DNA from: Haematococcus lacustris
Lineage: Eukaryota; Chlorophyta; Chlorophyceae; Chlamydomonadales; Haematococcaceae
Assembly: GCA_030144725.1 (NCBI GenBank)
Contig: JASKMD010000017.1
Span: 8,756,200-8,820,199, forward strand
DNA length: 64,000 nucleotides
Direction of reading: 5' to 3'
Position 1 is the stretch's first letter; each line of letters opens with the position of its first letter. Below are positions 46,001-55,800 of this stretch, one piece after another. A model generated the notes under the pieces. That model did no database searches. It saw nothing but the letters and a program-made list of their open reading frames with translations, and was not told where the DNA came from. The position numbers and the translations under genes were made by a program.

Positions 46001-49000
46001 TGAATGGAAGGTCGCCGCTGCAGAGGAGAACAAGGTGTTGTCTAACAGATATGCGGAGATATGAGGAGTTATGACGTTTGCCCTTTACTTACCGCATGCA
46101 TCATGCACACCATGCTCATCGTGCGCATCATGCATGCATAAGGCTTCAAGCACGGTGCCTTCACCTCACACGCAGGTGAACGCATGACACTGAACAATGG
46201 CCTGCATTCATGTATAACTGCAGGCAGGCCGGGTGGCTAAGGGAGGTGAGGAGGCACAGCCGAGCGCGCCAGCATCAGAGCAGGGAGGCTTGGACCTGAC
46301 TATCGGTGACAGTGATGAAGAGGTTGGTCTAAGTATGTGTATGGGAAACCGCACACTTCTGCATAACCATGGATAATGGACACCTACTCATTAAAGCCTG
46401 ATGAGCTAATCCGCATGCTTGTGCATGTAATTGTGCATGATTGCATGATGTCCGTATGTGATATACATCAGATAATGACGTTCATGATGTGTGGTACATC
46501 TAGCTAGTTGTGAGGGATGGTGCAAGGAGCATGCTAATCATCATCAGCTCAAACATAGACCAAGAATGTGCATTGATGTGTGATTGAAGGGGACCAGTCA
46601 AGTGGGAGGAGAGAAGAAGAGGACGGCAGCAGAGAGAGACTCGAGAAGCCAAGCTGTGAGTCATCTCCACATGTGGAGCATCAGTACATGTTGATGATAG
46701 GTAGAGCATAGTCGATGACAGTAACCAATGTCGTGAATTCAGGCCCTTGAGGAGCGTATGGCCAAGCTGGAGGCTATGCTCCCCAAGCAACATCAGCTGG
46801 ACGCCATGCAGTCCAAGCTGCGTAAGCTAGACGCCCTGCAGGCCACGATAGAGAGGATGGAGGCCATGATGGAGGGACTGTTTGACCTGAAGATGCACAA
46901 ACAGCAGGACAAGGCGGCGCCCGACCAGGTTTGACAGTGGAGCCAAAGCAGCATGCCACCATGACATATACTTGCATTGCATAACAGGCATCATGTTTAA
47001 ACTTCAATGACTTAAATGCCTGCAAGTCATCTATGCCTTGCACACCCTACATGCGAGTTGTGTAGATCTAACGTCACCATCATTGACCTTGTGAATTTTA
47101 TGCAGGGTGAAGAGCCACCTCAGAAGAAGGGCAAGGTCAACATGCTGTCATGGAAGAACCCTCGCTTCAGGGACGCTATCTGCAGGGTGTTCCAGCTTGG
47201 AGAGGAGGAGGAGTTCAAGGCTGAGGTCGAGGAGGAGGGCTATGCAGTGACGGTGGTTGGAGATGGCATCATGCCAATTACCAAGGAGATCTGGGCCCTG
47301 TTGACGCTGGCCATGCACTACGCTCGCATCATCTTCAAGGAGAGCGCTCTCAACCCCGATGGAACGCTGCAGATTGTACCAGGAGAGGTGAAGGGCACGA
47401 CGGTGAGTACAGCAGCCTCAGATGCTAGCTAAACCGCCCGGCTAGGCTCAGGTGCTGATTTTGAGACCTTCAGTTTAACCCTATCCCTAACCTAACCCTA
47501 ACCCTAAAACTAACCTTGCCCTATCCCTAAACCTAACCTAGCCCTATCCCTAATCCTAACCTAACCCTATCCCTAACCCTAACCTAACCCTAACCCTAAC
47601 CCTAACCCTAACCTAACCCTAACCCTAACCCTATCCCTAACCCTAACCTAACCCTATCCCTAACCCTAACCTAACCCTATCCCTATCCCTATCCCTATCC
47701 CTAACCTAACCCTAACCCTATCTCTATCCCTATCCCTATCCCTAGCCCTAGCCCTATCCCTATTCCTATTCCTACCCCTATCACTATCCCTATCCCCATC
47801 CCTATCCATATCCCTATCCCTATCCTTAACTATTGCCTAACAAGACTATAACTAAGTCCCAAATACTTACATGACACATCATTGGCATGCGCACATACAC
47901 CATCTTAACAAGGCACATGCTTCTGGTGTGTTGCCTGCTTGCAGGAGGTGGTGACTGATTATGGAACAGGGCAGCGCAAACAGCTGCTCTTCACCAGCCC
48001 TCAGCATGATGGCAGCCTGGCTGACGAGGTGTCCATGGCAGGGATGCTGACCGAGGAGGCGGTGCAGACGTTCCAGGACCTGGATGACACCATCAAGGCA
48101 CGCCACCTGGCTGCCAAGGTGTGGGCTCAGGCGTGCTTGAAGCGCCTGCAGGCCAGGGCCAATCAGCTGGTCTCCTCCCCCCTCCGTGGTGGCACCATCC
48201 TGTGCAACGACCCGTACAAGATGCTGGTCGACGGCAAACCCAAAGTGGCTACCGGCTTGGTGCCAGCTCAGGCACTGCATGTGGATGTGAGGCCTATGTG
48301 GTCAGATGAGGAGGAGGCTAGACAAGCAGCCCAATTCCCACCCCAAACCCCCTTGACAGCCACACCCCAGCCAGAAGCCCCCTCCTCAGCAGCATGCAGC
48401 AGCCCGGCAGCAGGTGCAGGTGCAGGTACCAGCCAGCAGCCATCCCCCAAGCGGCAGCCATCCCCCAGGCGGCAGCAATCCCCAAGCCGGCAGCAATCCC
48501 CCAGCCGGCAGCCATCCCCTAAGCAGAAGCCGCCCCCCATCCAATGGCGTTTCATTCCAGGGCGTGATGGCATGGTGCTCATCATGGCCATGCAGCGGGT
48601 CAGCATCCTCCTCATCCCCCGCAGCCACAAGTGGGTCCAGGTGGTGGAGCATTTCTGGAACGGTCCGGGCGAGAGCCCTGATTGCCAGGCTGCTCTTGAG
48701 GAGTACCTGCAGCAGAAGATGACAGCCCAGGAAGTGGTGCGGGTGACCTTGGAGCAAGGTCAGGTGCTGGGGATGCGTGGGTACACAATCCATGCTGGTG
48801 ATGAGGGCAGGGAGGGGACAAGTTCAGTGCGGGTGCACTTCTATGCCTCCACTGGCTTTGTGTCGGACACCACCTGCTACGTTGCTGAGTTTGGCCACCA
48901 TTTTGACAGCCTGTGCCAGCCCACCACAGAGCCCAGGACCGGCAGCACCCTCAAGGTGCCGGCATGGCAGGGGGAAGCAGCAGGTGGCAAGCACGTGCCT

Positions 49001-49255
49001 AAGGTCCCATACAAGCCCCCAGCTCAAAAAGAAGAGATCGCCATGTGGAAGCCAAATTGGCTAGAAGACCCAGCCTTCTCAGAGACAGGTTTGAAGCAGT
49101 TGGAGCAGCAGTGGTATGAGGCAGCAGGCGTAAGCTGGCCACCGGCAAAGCCACAAGATCAGGAGGCTGAGCCTGGCAAGGATGACAAGACCAAGCGAAA
49201 GCCGCCCCGTGGTGGTAGCAGGGGTGGGAGCAGTAAGAGAGGTCGAGAGGTTTGA
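43012..49255 (+). CDS. Ulp1-type (C48) cysteine protease and DNA-binding-like multidomain protein of the CACTA element
   Basis: About 18 exons splice in agreeing phases from ATG 43012 to the TGA at 49253. Examples are 43012-43122, 43215-43333, 43419-43606, 44958-45065, 45178-45438, 45511-45683 and 45791-45899. A Pro/Ala-rich exon with an internal duplication (44200-44695) precedes the protease. NDNHWTVAAVYV supplies the catalytic His, VVYYDP the Asp, and QQGDGWSCGDR the Gln-type region and Cys. This is the arrangement of Ulp1/SENP deSUMOylating enzymes. A coiled coil (46742-46927) and a globular region follow. A final large exon (47945-49255) has SPKRQPSPRRQQSPSRQ repeats and a basic RGGSRGG tail. 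Ulp1 domains are known in some CACTA elements. It may be two genes rather than one; the downstream exons join in phase. Confidence 0.68.
47470..47835 (+). repeat. Telomere-like (CCCTAA/CCCTATC) array in an intron
   Basis: Degenerate CCCTAACCCTAACC, CCTAACCCTATC and CCCTAT units fill the intron between exons ending at about 47402 and starting at 47945. As in the transposase gene, the C-rich strand is the coding strand. Confidence 0.95.
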
Positions 49256-49351
49256 CATGGACTACATGTGAGACTTCACGATCATGCTTGAAATGGTTGT
49301 GTTACACAGAGTATGCAAGTGTTAGGGATACGCAAAGGTGACATGTGATGC

Positions 49352-50174
49352 AAGGTCCCTGCAATCGTCCCTGCGCTCATCCCTGCACTCGTCCCTGCGG
49401 TCGTCCCTGCGCCCGTCCCTGCGCCCAAACGTCCCTGCACTCGTCCCTGCGCACATCCCTGCACTCGTCCCTGCACTCGTCCCTGCGCCCGTCCCTGCGC
49501 CCACAATCCCTGCACTCGTCCCTGCGGTCGTCCCTGCACTCGTCCCTGCGCCAGTTATCCCTGCACACGTCCCTGCGCTTATCCCTGCACTCGTCCCTGC
49601 GCTCGTCCCTGCGCCCGTCCCTGCGCCCACAATCCCTGCACTCGTCCCTGCGGTCGTCCCTGCACTCGTCCCTGCGCCCGCCATCCCTGCACTCGTCCCT
49701 GCACTCGTCCCTGCACTCGTCCCTGCACTCATCCCTGCACTCGTCCCTGCGTCCGTAATCCCTGCACTCGTCCCTGCACTAATCCCTGCACTCGTCCCTG
49801 CGCCCGTCATCCCTGCATCCATCCCTGCACTCATCCCTGCGTTTGTCCCTGCGCTCCCAAGTCATCCCTGCACTCGTCCCTGCACGGCCCCCTCCATCCC
49901 TGCATTCATCCCTGCACCCCCAAGACATCCCTGCGTCCGTCCCTGCACCCCCCCTACTATCCCTGCACTCGTCCCTGCGCCCCCCCCTCCATCCCTGCAT
50001 TCGTCCCTGCGTAAACGCCACGGGCCGCCCAGCCTCAGTCTTTGACTTTTTTGACCTGATTCTTTTTTTAATGAATTCCTTACATCATCAGCTACCAACT
50101 GGCTGAATTTCAGCCCCAACGGACGAAGTCGGCAAAAGTGCAGGGAGAAACGCAGGGACTAATTTGTAGGAGTG
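49352..50174. repeat. Right terminal inverted repeat with 12-bp minisatellite
   Basis: The reverse complement of the left repeat is about 55 units of ACTCGTCCCTGC and variants, then the outer 160 bp that end GGACTAATTTGTAGGAGTG. It is about 400 bp shorter than the left copy because it has fewer units. Confidence 0.93.
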
Positions 50175-50918
50175 CTGGCATGGAGTTCCTGGATGGTCTG
50201 CAGCCCATTCTTACTAGCCGCCCGCGCATCAGCCGCACGTGCCCCCAGCTGTTCTTCCCCTGCCCCAGCCTCCCTCAGACACCCAGCCACACAGCGTTCA
50301 CCACAGATGGCTCGGTGACGCAAGCAACAGCCCTATCAATGAAGTCACAGTCTACCATGACTGGAGCAAGCCATGAACAGGCGGTACGGGGAGCAGCGGA
50401 TGCCAATGCTGCCATTGTTGCTGCCAACCTGGACAGCATAGGTGTAGGGTCAGGCATCAAGATACTTTCCTGTGTCATGTGTGTGTCATGAGCCTAAGGG
50501 TGGCAGGGGAGGCTGCAGAGGCTGAGTGGGGCCTTACCATGGGGGCCGGTGCCTGCCTAGCACATAGCCATGGAAGTGGTGGCATTGCCTTGGGTGGGAT
50601 GGCCTTGTCGTGGCGGCCTTGGCTCGTGTTGTGGCCGAGGCATGAAGGTGGGCGGGCCTCAGGCAGTAGCTTCATTGCACGCACGGTTATCCTCACCCCT
50701 AACTCACCAGACAGCCACACAGCCAGCAGCCTCACACAGCCAGCCCCACATAGGAGCCTTAGAGCCATAACTCCCCCTAGTTTTGATGAGGTGCCCTGTG
50801 GTTGTGGGGTCTGCCCACGAACGTGCCATCGATGTGGGGGCTGCAGTCATCAAGGGTGCGACCGAGGATGCTACAAGTTGTTTGTAGTTGCTGAGTGAGA
50901 TTACCCACAGTCCAACAT
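50175..50918. other. Flanking DNA; possible exon fragment
   Basis: A plus-strand frame to 50491 includes GAADANAAIVAANLDSIGVG and looks coding-like, but it has no recognised family. The rest is featureless. This is the strip between the CACTA-like element and the older Gypsy LTR. Confidence 0.35.
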
Positions 50919-50983
50919 TGTTGCGAGACGTCCGGTGACGGTGACAGAGTTCTCCATGACAGACTGGGCGTTGTCAGGAAGTC
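50919..50983 (-). repeat. LTR of the older Gypsy element, distal part
   Basis: Together with 61396-61493 this makes a 163-bp LTR. Read on the plus strand it begins TGTTGCGAGACG here and ends CACGTAACA at 61493. It was split by the younger Gypsy insertion, with AGTC duplicated at 50980-50983 and 61392-61395. Confidence 0.7.
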
Positions 50984-51380
50984 TGTCACAGCCATGATTG
51001 TGACCGTGCGAAATGCGTGACATGAGATATGCCATGCAAGCTAGGTAAGCGGTTGAACATCACAACAACATGGAAGCTTGTATGGCTGATCTGATGACAT
51101 GGCAGAAGTGGTTAGTGGCGGCTTGCATATGTTTGAATAAGTTAACTTGCATGCTTGCATGGATTGTGGGTATTTGTAGTGTTTGGGATGCTGCGGCGGC
51201 AGCTTTGAAGACCCTTGGTATACTGTAACTCCGACCAGCAGCCAGCTGTAATCACTGGCACTAAGCCTGGAGGGTCTTCACAGCTCACCGCCTGCACTGA
51301 AGGCCGCCGCCATTTGGTGACGGGTATCAGCAGTCGTTCGTGGGTCTTTGCCTCTACTCACGCTCTCTGTTCTCACCGCA
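50984..51380 (+). repeat. 5' LTR of the Gypsy element
   Basis: It is 397 bp with TG...CA ends. It contains a TGTAA (about 51226) that could serve as the polyadenylation signal in the 3' copy. No obvious tRNA primer site follows it (TTCTTCAAAGC...). Confidence 0.93.
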
Positions 51381-51842
51381 TTCTTCAAAGCTCATTGCCC
51401 CGGTGGAGGTCGTAATCGCCTCCGGCTAGTGACAGGCGTACGCCTGGGCGCTAGCAATCGCATCTTGGCTGCAGTCTGTACACACCGGGGTGTGCAGGTT
51501 GTGGCCAATTGGCATTCGTCGGTGCGCGACTAACCGCCGCCAGCACCGCCGCCGCTGTTGATTTTTCGCTCCGCTCACCACTGCCTGCTGCGGTGCTGAC
51601 GCGAGGTGGCTGAACGCTACGCCTTTCGTGCGGCCACTTTGGCCCGCCGTCTGGAGGAGCAGTACAGTGCAGCTAACAACCCTGTCTTCAGCCTTCATCC
51701 ACCTACGGCACGTTCGCCACCGGCGCCCTCCCCTGCCATTCTTGCCAGCTCCGTTGACGGCATCTCCCTTCCCTCGCCCCCTTCGAGCGCAGCATCAGCT
51801 CCTACACCCGCGTCTACTCGCACACCTCGTGTTAAACCAGCC

Positions 51843-52850
51843 ATGGCAGTAGCACTCGGGACTGTACCGGTGCTGAGCAGTACGACGCGGCCAGCATTCA
51901 AGAGCTTCAGCACGCAGCTCCGCGCATTCCTGGGGCTCAACGGACACATCCCGGTGGAGTCCTTTCACTGGCTCTTAGCCAGCTCCATCGCAGAATCTGC
52001 GGTGCTGGAACCGATCTGTGACGCTTATGCGCAGTGCCTGCAGGATTGGGGTGACCTATCAGACAGGGAGGAGGCCATTACAGAGCTGCTGAGGCTGGTG
52101 CAGGAGCATCTCATTGACCCACCCAGCTACCAGCCAGGCTTAGACCCAGCCATAGTCCTGGGGAGTGACAAGCACAGCAACGCCAGCGTCTTCACTCTGG
52201 CTTACCGCCATGCAGCTCTGCAGGCAGTGAACAGGGGTACTTTCTCCTACTCAGCTGCCATTGATCACCTCTTCACTCACTGCCTGCAAGTGCCCTCTCT
52301 GCAGCAGAGTCAACGTGAGGGGCTCAAGCGAGATGCCGTCCGGATCTTCCAAACCGCGTTGCCTGATGCTGAGGATCGCCATGACCTGAGCGCATTAGAG
52401 GCTGCCCTCAAGGCTGTGTCCCAGGCCTACGCCAACCTGCTGGACTGTCGCCGCTATGAGCCAGAGGCGGCTGCACCCCAACGCGGCAGACGGGCTGAGG
52501 CTGCTGATCAGGGCTTAGAGCAAGAGGTCATCCAGCTACGCAAACAGTTGGCCTCCATGCACACACAGCAGTCACGCCAGCTACTGCAGCCTCAAAGGCA
52601 GCGCCAGTGGCAGCCGCAACCTGCCATGCAGCCCATGCCCCAGCCCATGCCACAGCCCATGCACCAGCCCATGCACTCAGCGTATGCCGCTCTCGCGATG
52701 CCACCATCAGCCATGCATGCTTACCCACCGCACATGCAGCTGGAGGTGCATCGTACGCAGCCAGTTCAAAGGTGCCCACTGCACCCAAACAGTGGTCATG
52801 CTCTAGCTGAGTGCAGAGTGTTCCCCATGAGTGCAGAGTGTTCCCCATGA
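51843..52850 (+). CDS. Gag polyprotein of the Gypsy element
   Basis: The frame is open from 51600, and the first ATG is 51843. The product has a helical capsid-like region (HWLLASSIAESAVLEPICDA, VFTLAYRHAALQAVNRGTF), a coiled segment (EQEVIQLRKQLASM), Gln/Pro/Met repeats, and a C-terminal C-x2-H-x4-H-x4-C knuckle (CPLHPNSGHALAEC). It ends at TGA 52848-52850 within a 20-bp tandem duplication. The pol frame is +1 relative to gag and overlaps here by about 20 nt, so a +1 shift or a repair of the duplication would be needed for a Gag-Pol fusion. Confidence 0.8.
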   Translation: MAVALGTVPVLSSTTRPAFKSFSTQLRAFLGLNGHIPVESFHWLLASSIAESAVLEPICDAYAQCLQDWGDLSDREEAITELLRLVQEHLIDPPSYQPGLDPAIVLGSDKHSNASVFTLAYRHAALQAVNRGTFSYSAAIDHLFTHCLQVPSLQQSQREGLKRDAVRIFQTALPDAEDRHDLSALEAALKAVSQAYANLLDCRRYEPEAAAPQRGRRAEAADQGLEQEVIQLRKQLASMHTQQSRQLLQPQRQRQWQPQPAMQPMPQPMPQPMHQPMHSAYAALAMPPSAMHAYPPHMQLEVHRTQPVQRCPLHPNSGHALAECRVFPMSAECSP

Positions 52851-55800
52851 GCAGGCTCGAGTCCGGACAGTGCCAGTGCCTGTTACCGCACATGCGGTGA
52901 TGCTGCAGCCCATGGTCCCAGATGCGCCCCGGGTCATCACCGACCCTCGGTTGCGGACACCTGACCTAGACCGTGGGTATGTGCCCCCAGCACCGCAGCC
53001 CGCTGTGCACAGCTGCAGCTACTGCCACAAGCGCTACCACCCACCAGACCATTGCTTCCGGCTGTACCCACACATGCAAGCAAACTCCCGCATGGTTCAG
53101 CTAGGCTCCCCGCGTCACGCACCAGCACGCGCTCACACTGTCACTGCTGAAGAGGATGCAGCCAGCCAGCAGGATGTGGGGTCATGGTCAATGGGAGGCA
53201 GATGGGTGTCTCAGGATGTGCGAGCTCAAGCTGTTGGAGCTGTGGCTGCAACCACCACACCCATGCCCATGGCTGCACCAATTGCCTATGCCACCACCCA
53301 GCTGCAGGCCATGGCAGCTCAGTTGCAGGCTGTCACTGATCGGCTGCAACATTTGGAGGCTCGGGTGGAGCTCTTGGCGCCATCTACAACCAATGAAGCG
53401 CATGCGGTGGCCGTGCCAAGCCGTGGCGCTGCTGTGCGAGCAGCTTGTCACCCGGACGCGCCCAATCAACATCTGGGTTACTTCTCCAATACCACGGTGG
53501 AGTCCGGGTGTGCGGTGGCAGACAGTGAGGGCCAACTTCATTTGCTAAAGGCAGTCATGCTAGATGGGGGCAGCGACAGTTGCTTGATCTCGCATGAGTG
53601 TGCAGCTGCCTTGAACCTCCCTCTCACAGCTTGCAGCCGACGCCTGTCAGTTGCCAGTGGTGCAGAGTCTATGTCTACTCAGCTGGCCAGCCTGCGTGTC
53701 AGCCTATGCTATGGCACTCAGCATGCTCTGGTGCTGGACCTGGAGGCCATCGTCATGCCTCCAGGGGTCAGCTTGGCTTATGACCTGCTGCTGGGAGCAA
53801 ATTTCCTTTCGCAGACCAAGGGCCTGTGCGACATGTACGACCGGGAGTTTGCTTACTGCCCCCGGCTGCACAGCCATGGCGACACCCGCAGCACGCACCG
53901 GATGTCCATCACTGGCACCAAAGGCTGCCTGGCCCTGGTTGCACAGAACCCCACTGGCACCAGCCAGTTGCTGGTCGCTTGCGCAGCCGTGTCCCACAGC
54001 CAGGATCAGCCACCAGCCTGTGCAACCAGCGGCGCCACCTCTCTTGTGCACCACACCCCTGGGGTGCACATGCATGTGGAGACACCTCTTGTGGCAGCGG
54101 GCACCACCACACCCAGCGCAGTCAGCCGTGGGGGTGACCTTGCAGCCACAGAGGGTGCCAGAAGCAGGGTGGCCACCGATGACGCACCCATACCAGCAGG
54201 ATCAGGGGTGAAGTCGGTGCGCAGCTCAGCTCAGCCAGTCACCCGCAGGGGGGGAGGTACAGCCAGTCAATCTGTGCTCTCTTCAGCACGAGACCCTGCA
54301 GCTCGGCGCGCGTCTCAGCCATCCAGCGCACCGCAGCGGTCAGCCAAACACCTGGCTGTGGGCACCGCCGCAGCCCAGCGTGTGGCCAAGCAGCAGCGCG
54401 CCTTGCCCCCACCGTCACCGCTGTTGCCTCGACGCTCGTCCAGGGAAGTGGTGTGGCACACTCTCACTCCCTTACGGCTGTTCCTTTCTTTCCTCTTCCT
54501 GCTCTGGCTGCCGGTCATCGTTACCAGCCTGCCACCACCCATCCCTGACCCGCCCTCCTCTGCCATCACCTGCTCAGTCATAAGCATGGTGTTGCCAGAT
54601 GGACCTACTGCTGCACACTCGCCAGAGCAGTACACCAAACTGCCCAATGGTGTGCTGTTAGGGAGGCATGCAGCCTTATCTCAACAACAGGCTGAGCGCA
54701 TGGCTGCATTGGTTGCCGCCAATCCTGGTGCCTTTGCCCACTCTCTCCGTGACCTCACAGGCTACAAGGGTCCGCGGGGCGCCTTCCGCATTTCCCTCTC
54801 CACCTCAGACCCAGTCGTCAGCAAGCCCCGACGCTACTCAGAGCTGGAGTTGCAGACCACTGACGCCAAGGTGGCGGAGATGTTGGAGGCCGGCATCATC
54901 CGGCCGGTCACGGAGCCGTGCGACTATGCCAGTGCACCTGTGCTGCCCATGAAGAAGGATGCGGCGGGTCAATGGACGGACAAGCGGTTTTGCGTCGACT
55001 ACCGTCGTCTCAACGAGGTCACCCTGCCCGACCGGTATGGCCTGCCCCTGCCAGAAGAAATGTTCGCACGGCTGGGCACCGCACGCTGGTTCAGTAAGCT
55101 AGACATGCGCTCAGGCTTTTTGCAGCTGCCAGTCCACTCTGATGATCAGCTCAAGACAGCATTCTGGGCACGCAACCAACTGTACTGCTTCACCCGCATG
55201 CCATTTGGGCTCCGCAATGCCAGCGCAGAATATCAGCGTGTCATGGATGCAGCTATCACCAGTGCTGGCCTGTCAGCCAACTGCATGGCATTCATTGATG
55301 ACGTGCTGGTGTACAGCGACTCCTTTGAGGCTCATTGCCAGCATGTGCAGTCCCTGCTCTAGATGCTGCAGGACATTGGCATGTTTGCGCACCCAGAGAA
55401 GAGCATCTTGGCCACTGACTGCGTGGAGTACCTGGGCCATGATGTCTCCGCGCACGGCCTCACGCCCACCGAGGCTAAGTGCAGGGCTCTGCGTGACATG
55501 CCCCCTCCCTCTGATGTGTCCAGCCTTCGCAGTGTCATGGGTGTGTTCAACTACTACCGCTGCTACATCCCTGACTTCAACATCATTGCTGGGCCAATCA
55601 CCTCCCTCACACGCAAAGGGGTAGCTTGGGCCTGGGGCAGTGAGCAACAGGCAGCCTTTACAACACTCAAGGACAGGATTTGCACCCCTGGCCTTGTGCT
55701 GCGCCGCTTTGACCCTACCCGTCCTATCCTGCTGCACACTGACTGGTCCAGGGAGGGTTGTGCTGGTATCCTGGGGCAGGTGGATGCTGATGGGCATGAG

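Larger units (their letters stand above)
30668..50174. mobile_element. Giant CACTA/EnSpm-like transposon (19.5 kb)
   Basis: The ends are perfect inverted matches, CACTCCTACAAATTAGTCCC...GGGACTAATTTGTAGGAGTG. They continue for about 150 bp at roughly 85-90% identity into oppositely oriented 12-bp minisatellite arrays. CACT termini with subterminal repeat arrays are typical of CACTA elements. The flanking duplication is short (CT on both sides). Inside are a tnp2-like transposase gene (minus, 31952-36887), a divergent acidic-protein gene (plus, 37442-40966), an LRR-like gene (minus, 41086-42219) and a long gene with a Ulp1-type protease (plus, 43012-49255). At 19.5 kb with four genes it is large for the superfamily. 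Confidence 0.85.

Noticed and set aside
55360..55362. TAG as a reassigned sense codon
   Set aside because: TAG terminates the CACTA transposase (31952-31954) and the Gypsy pol (60130-60132) in the same window.
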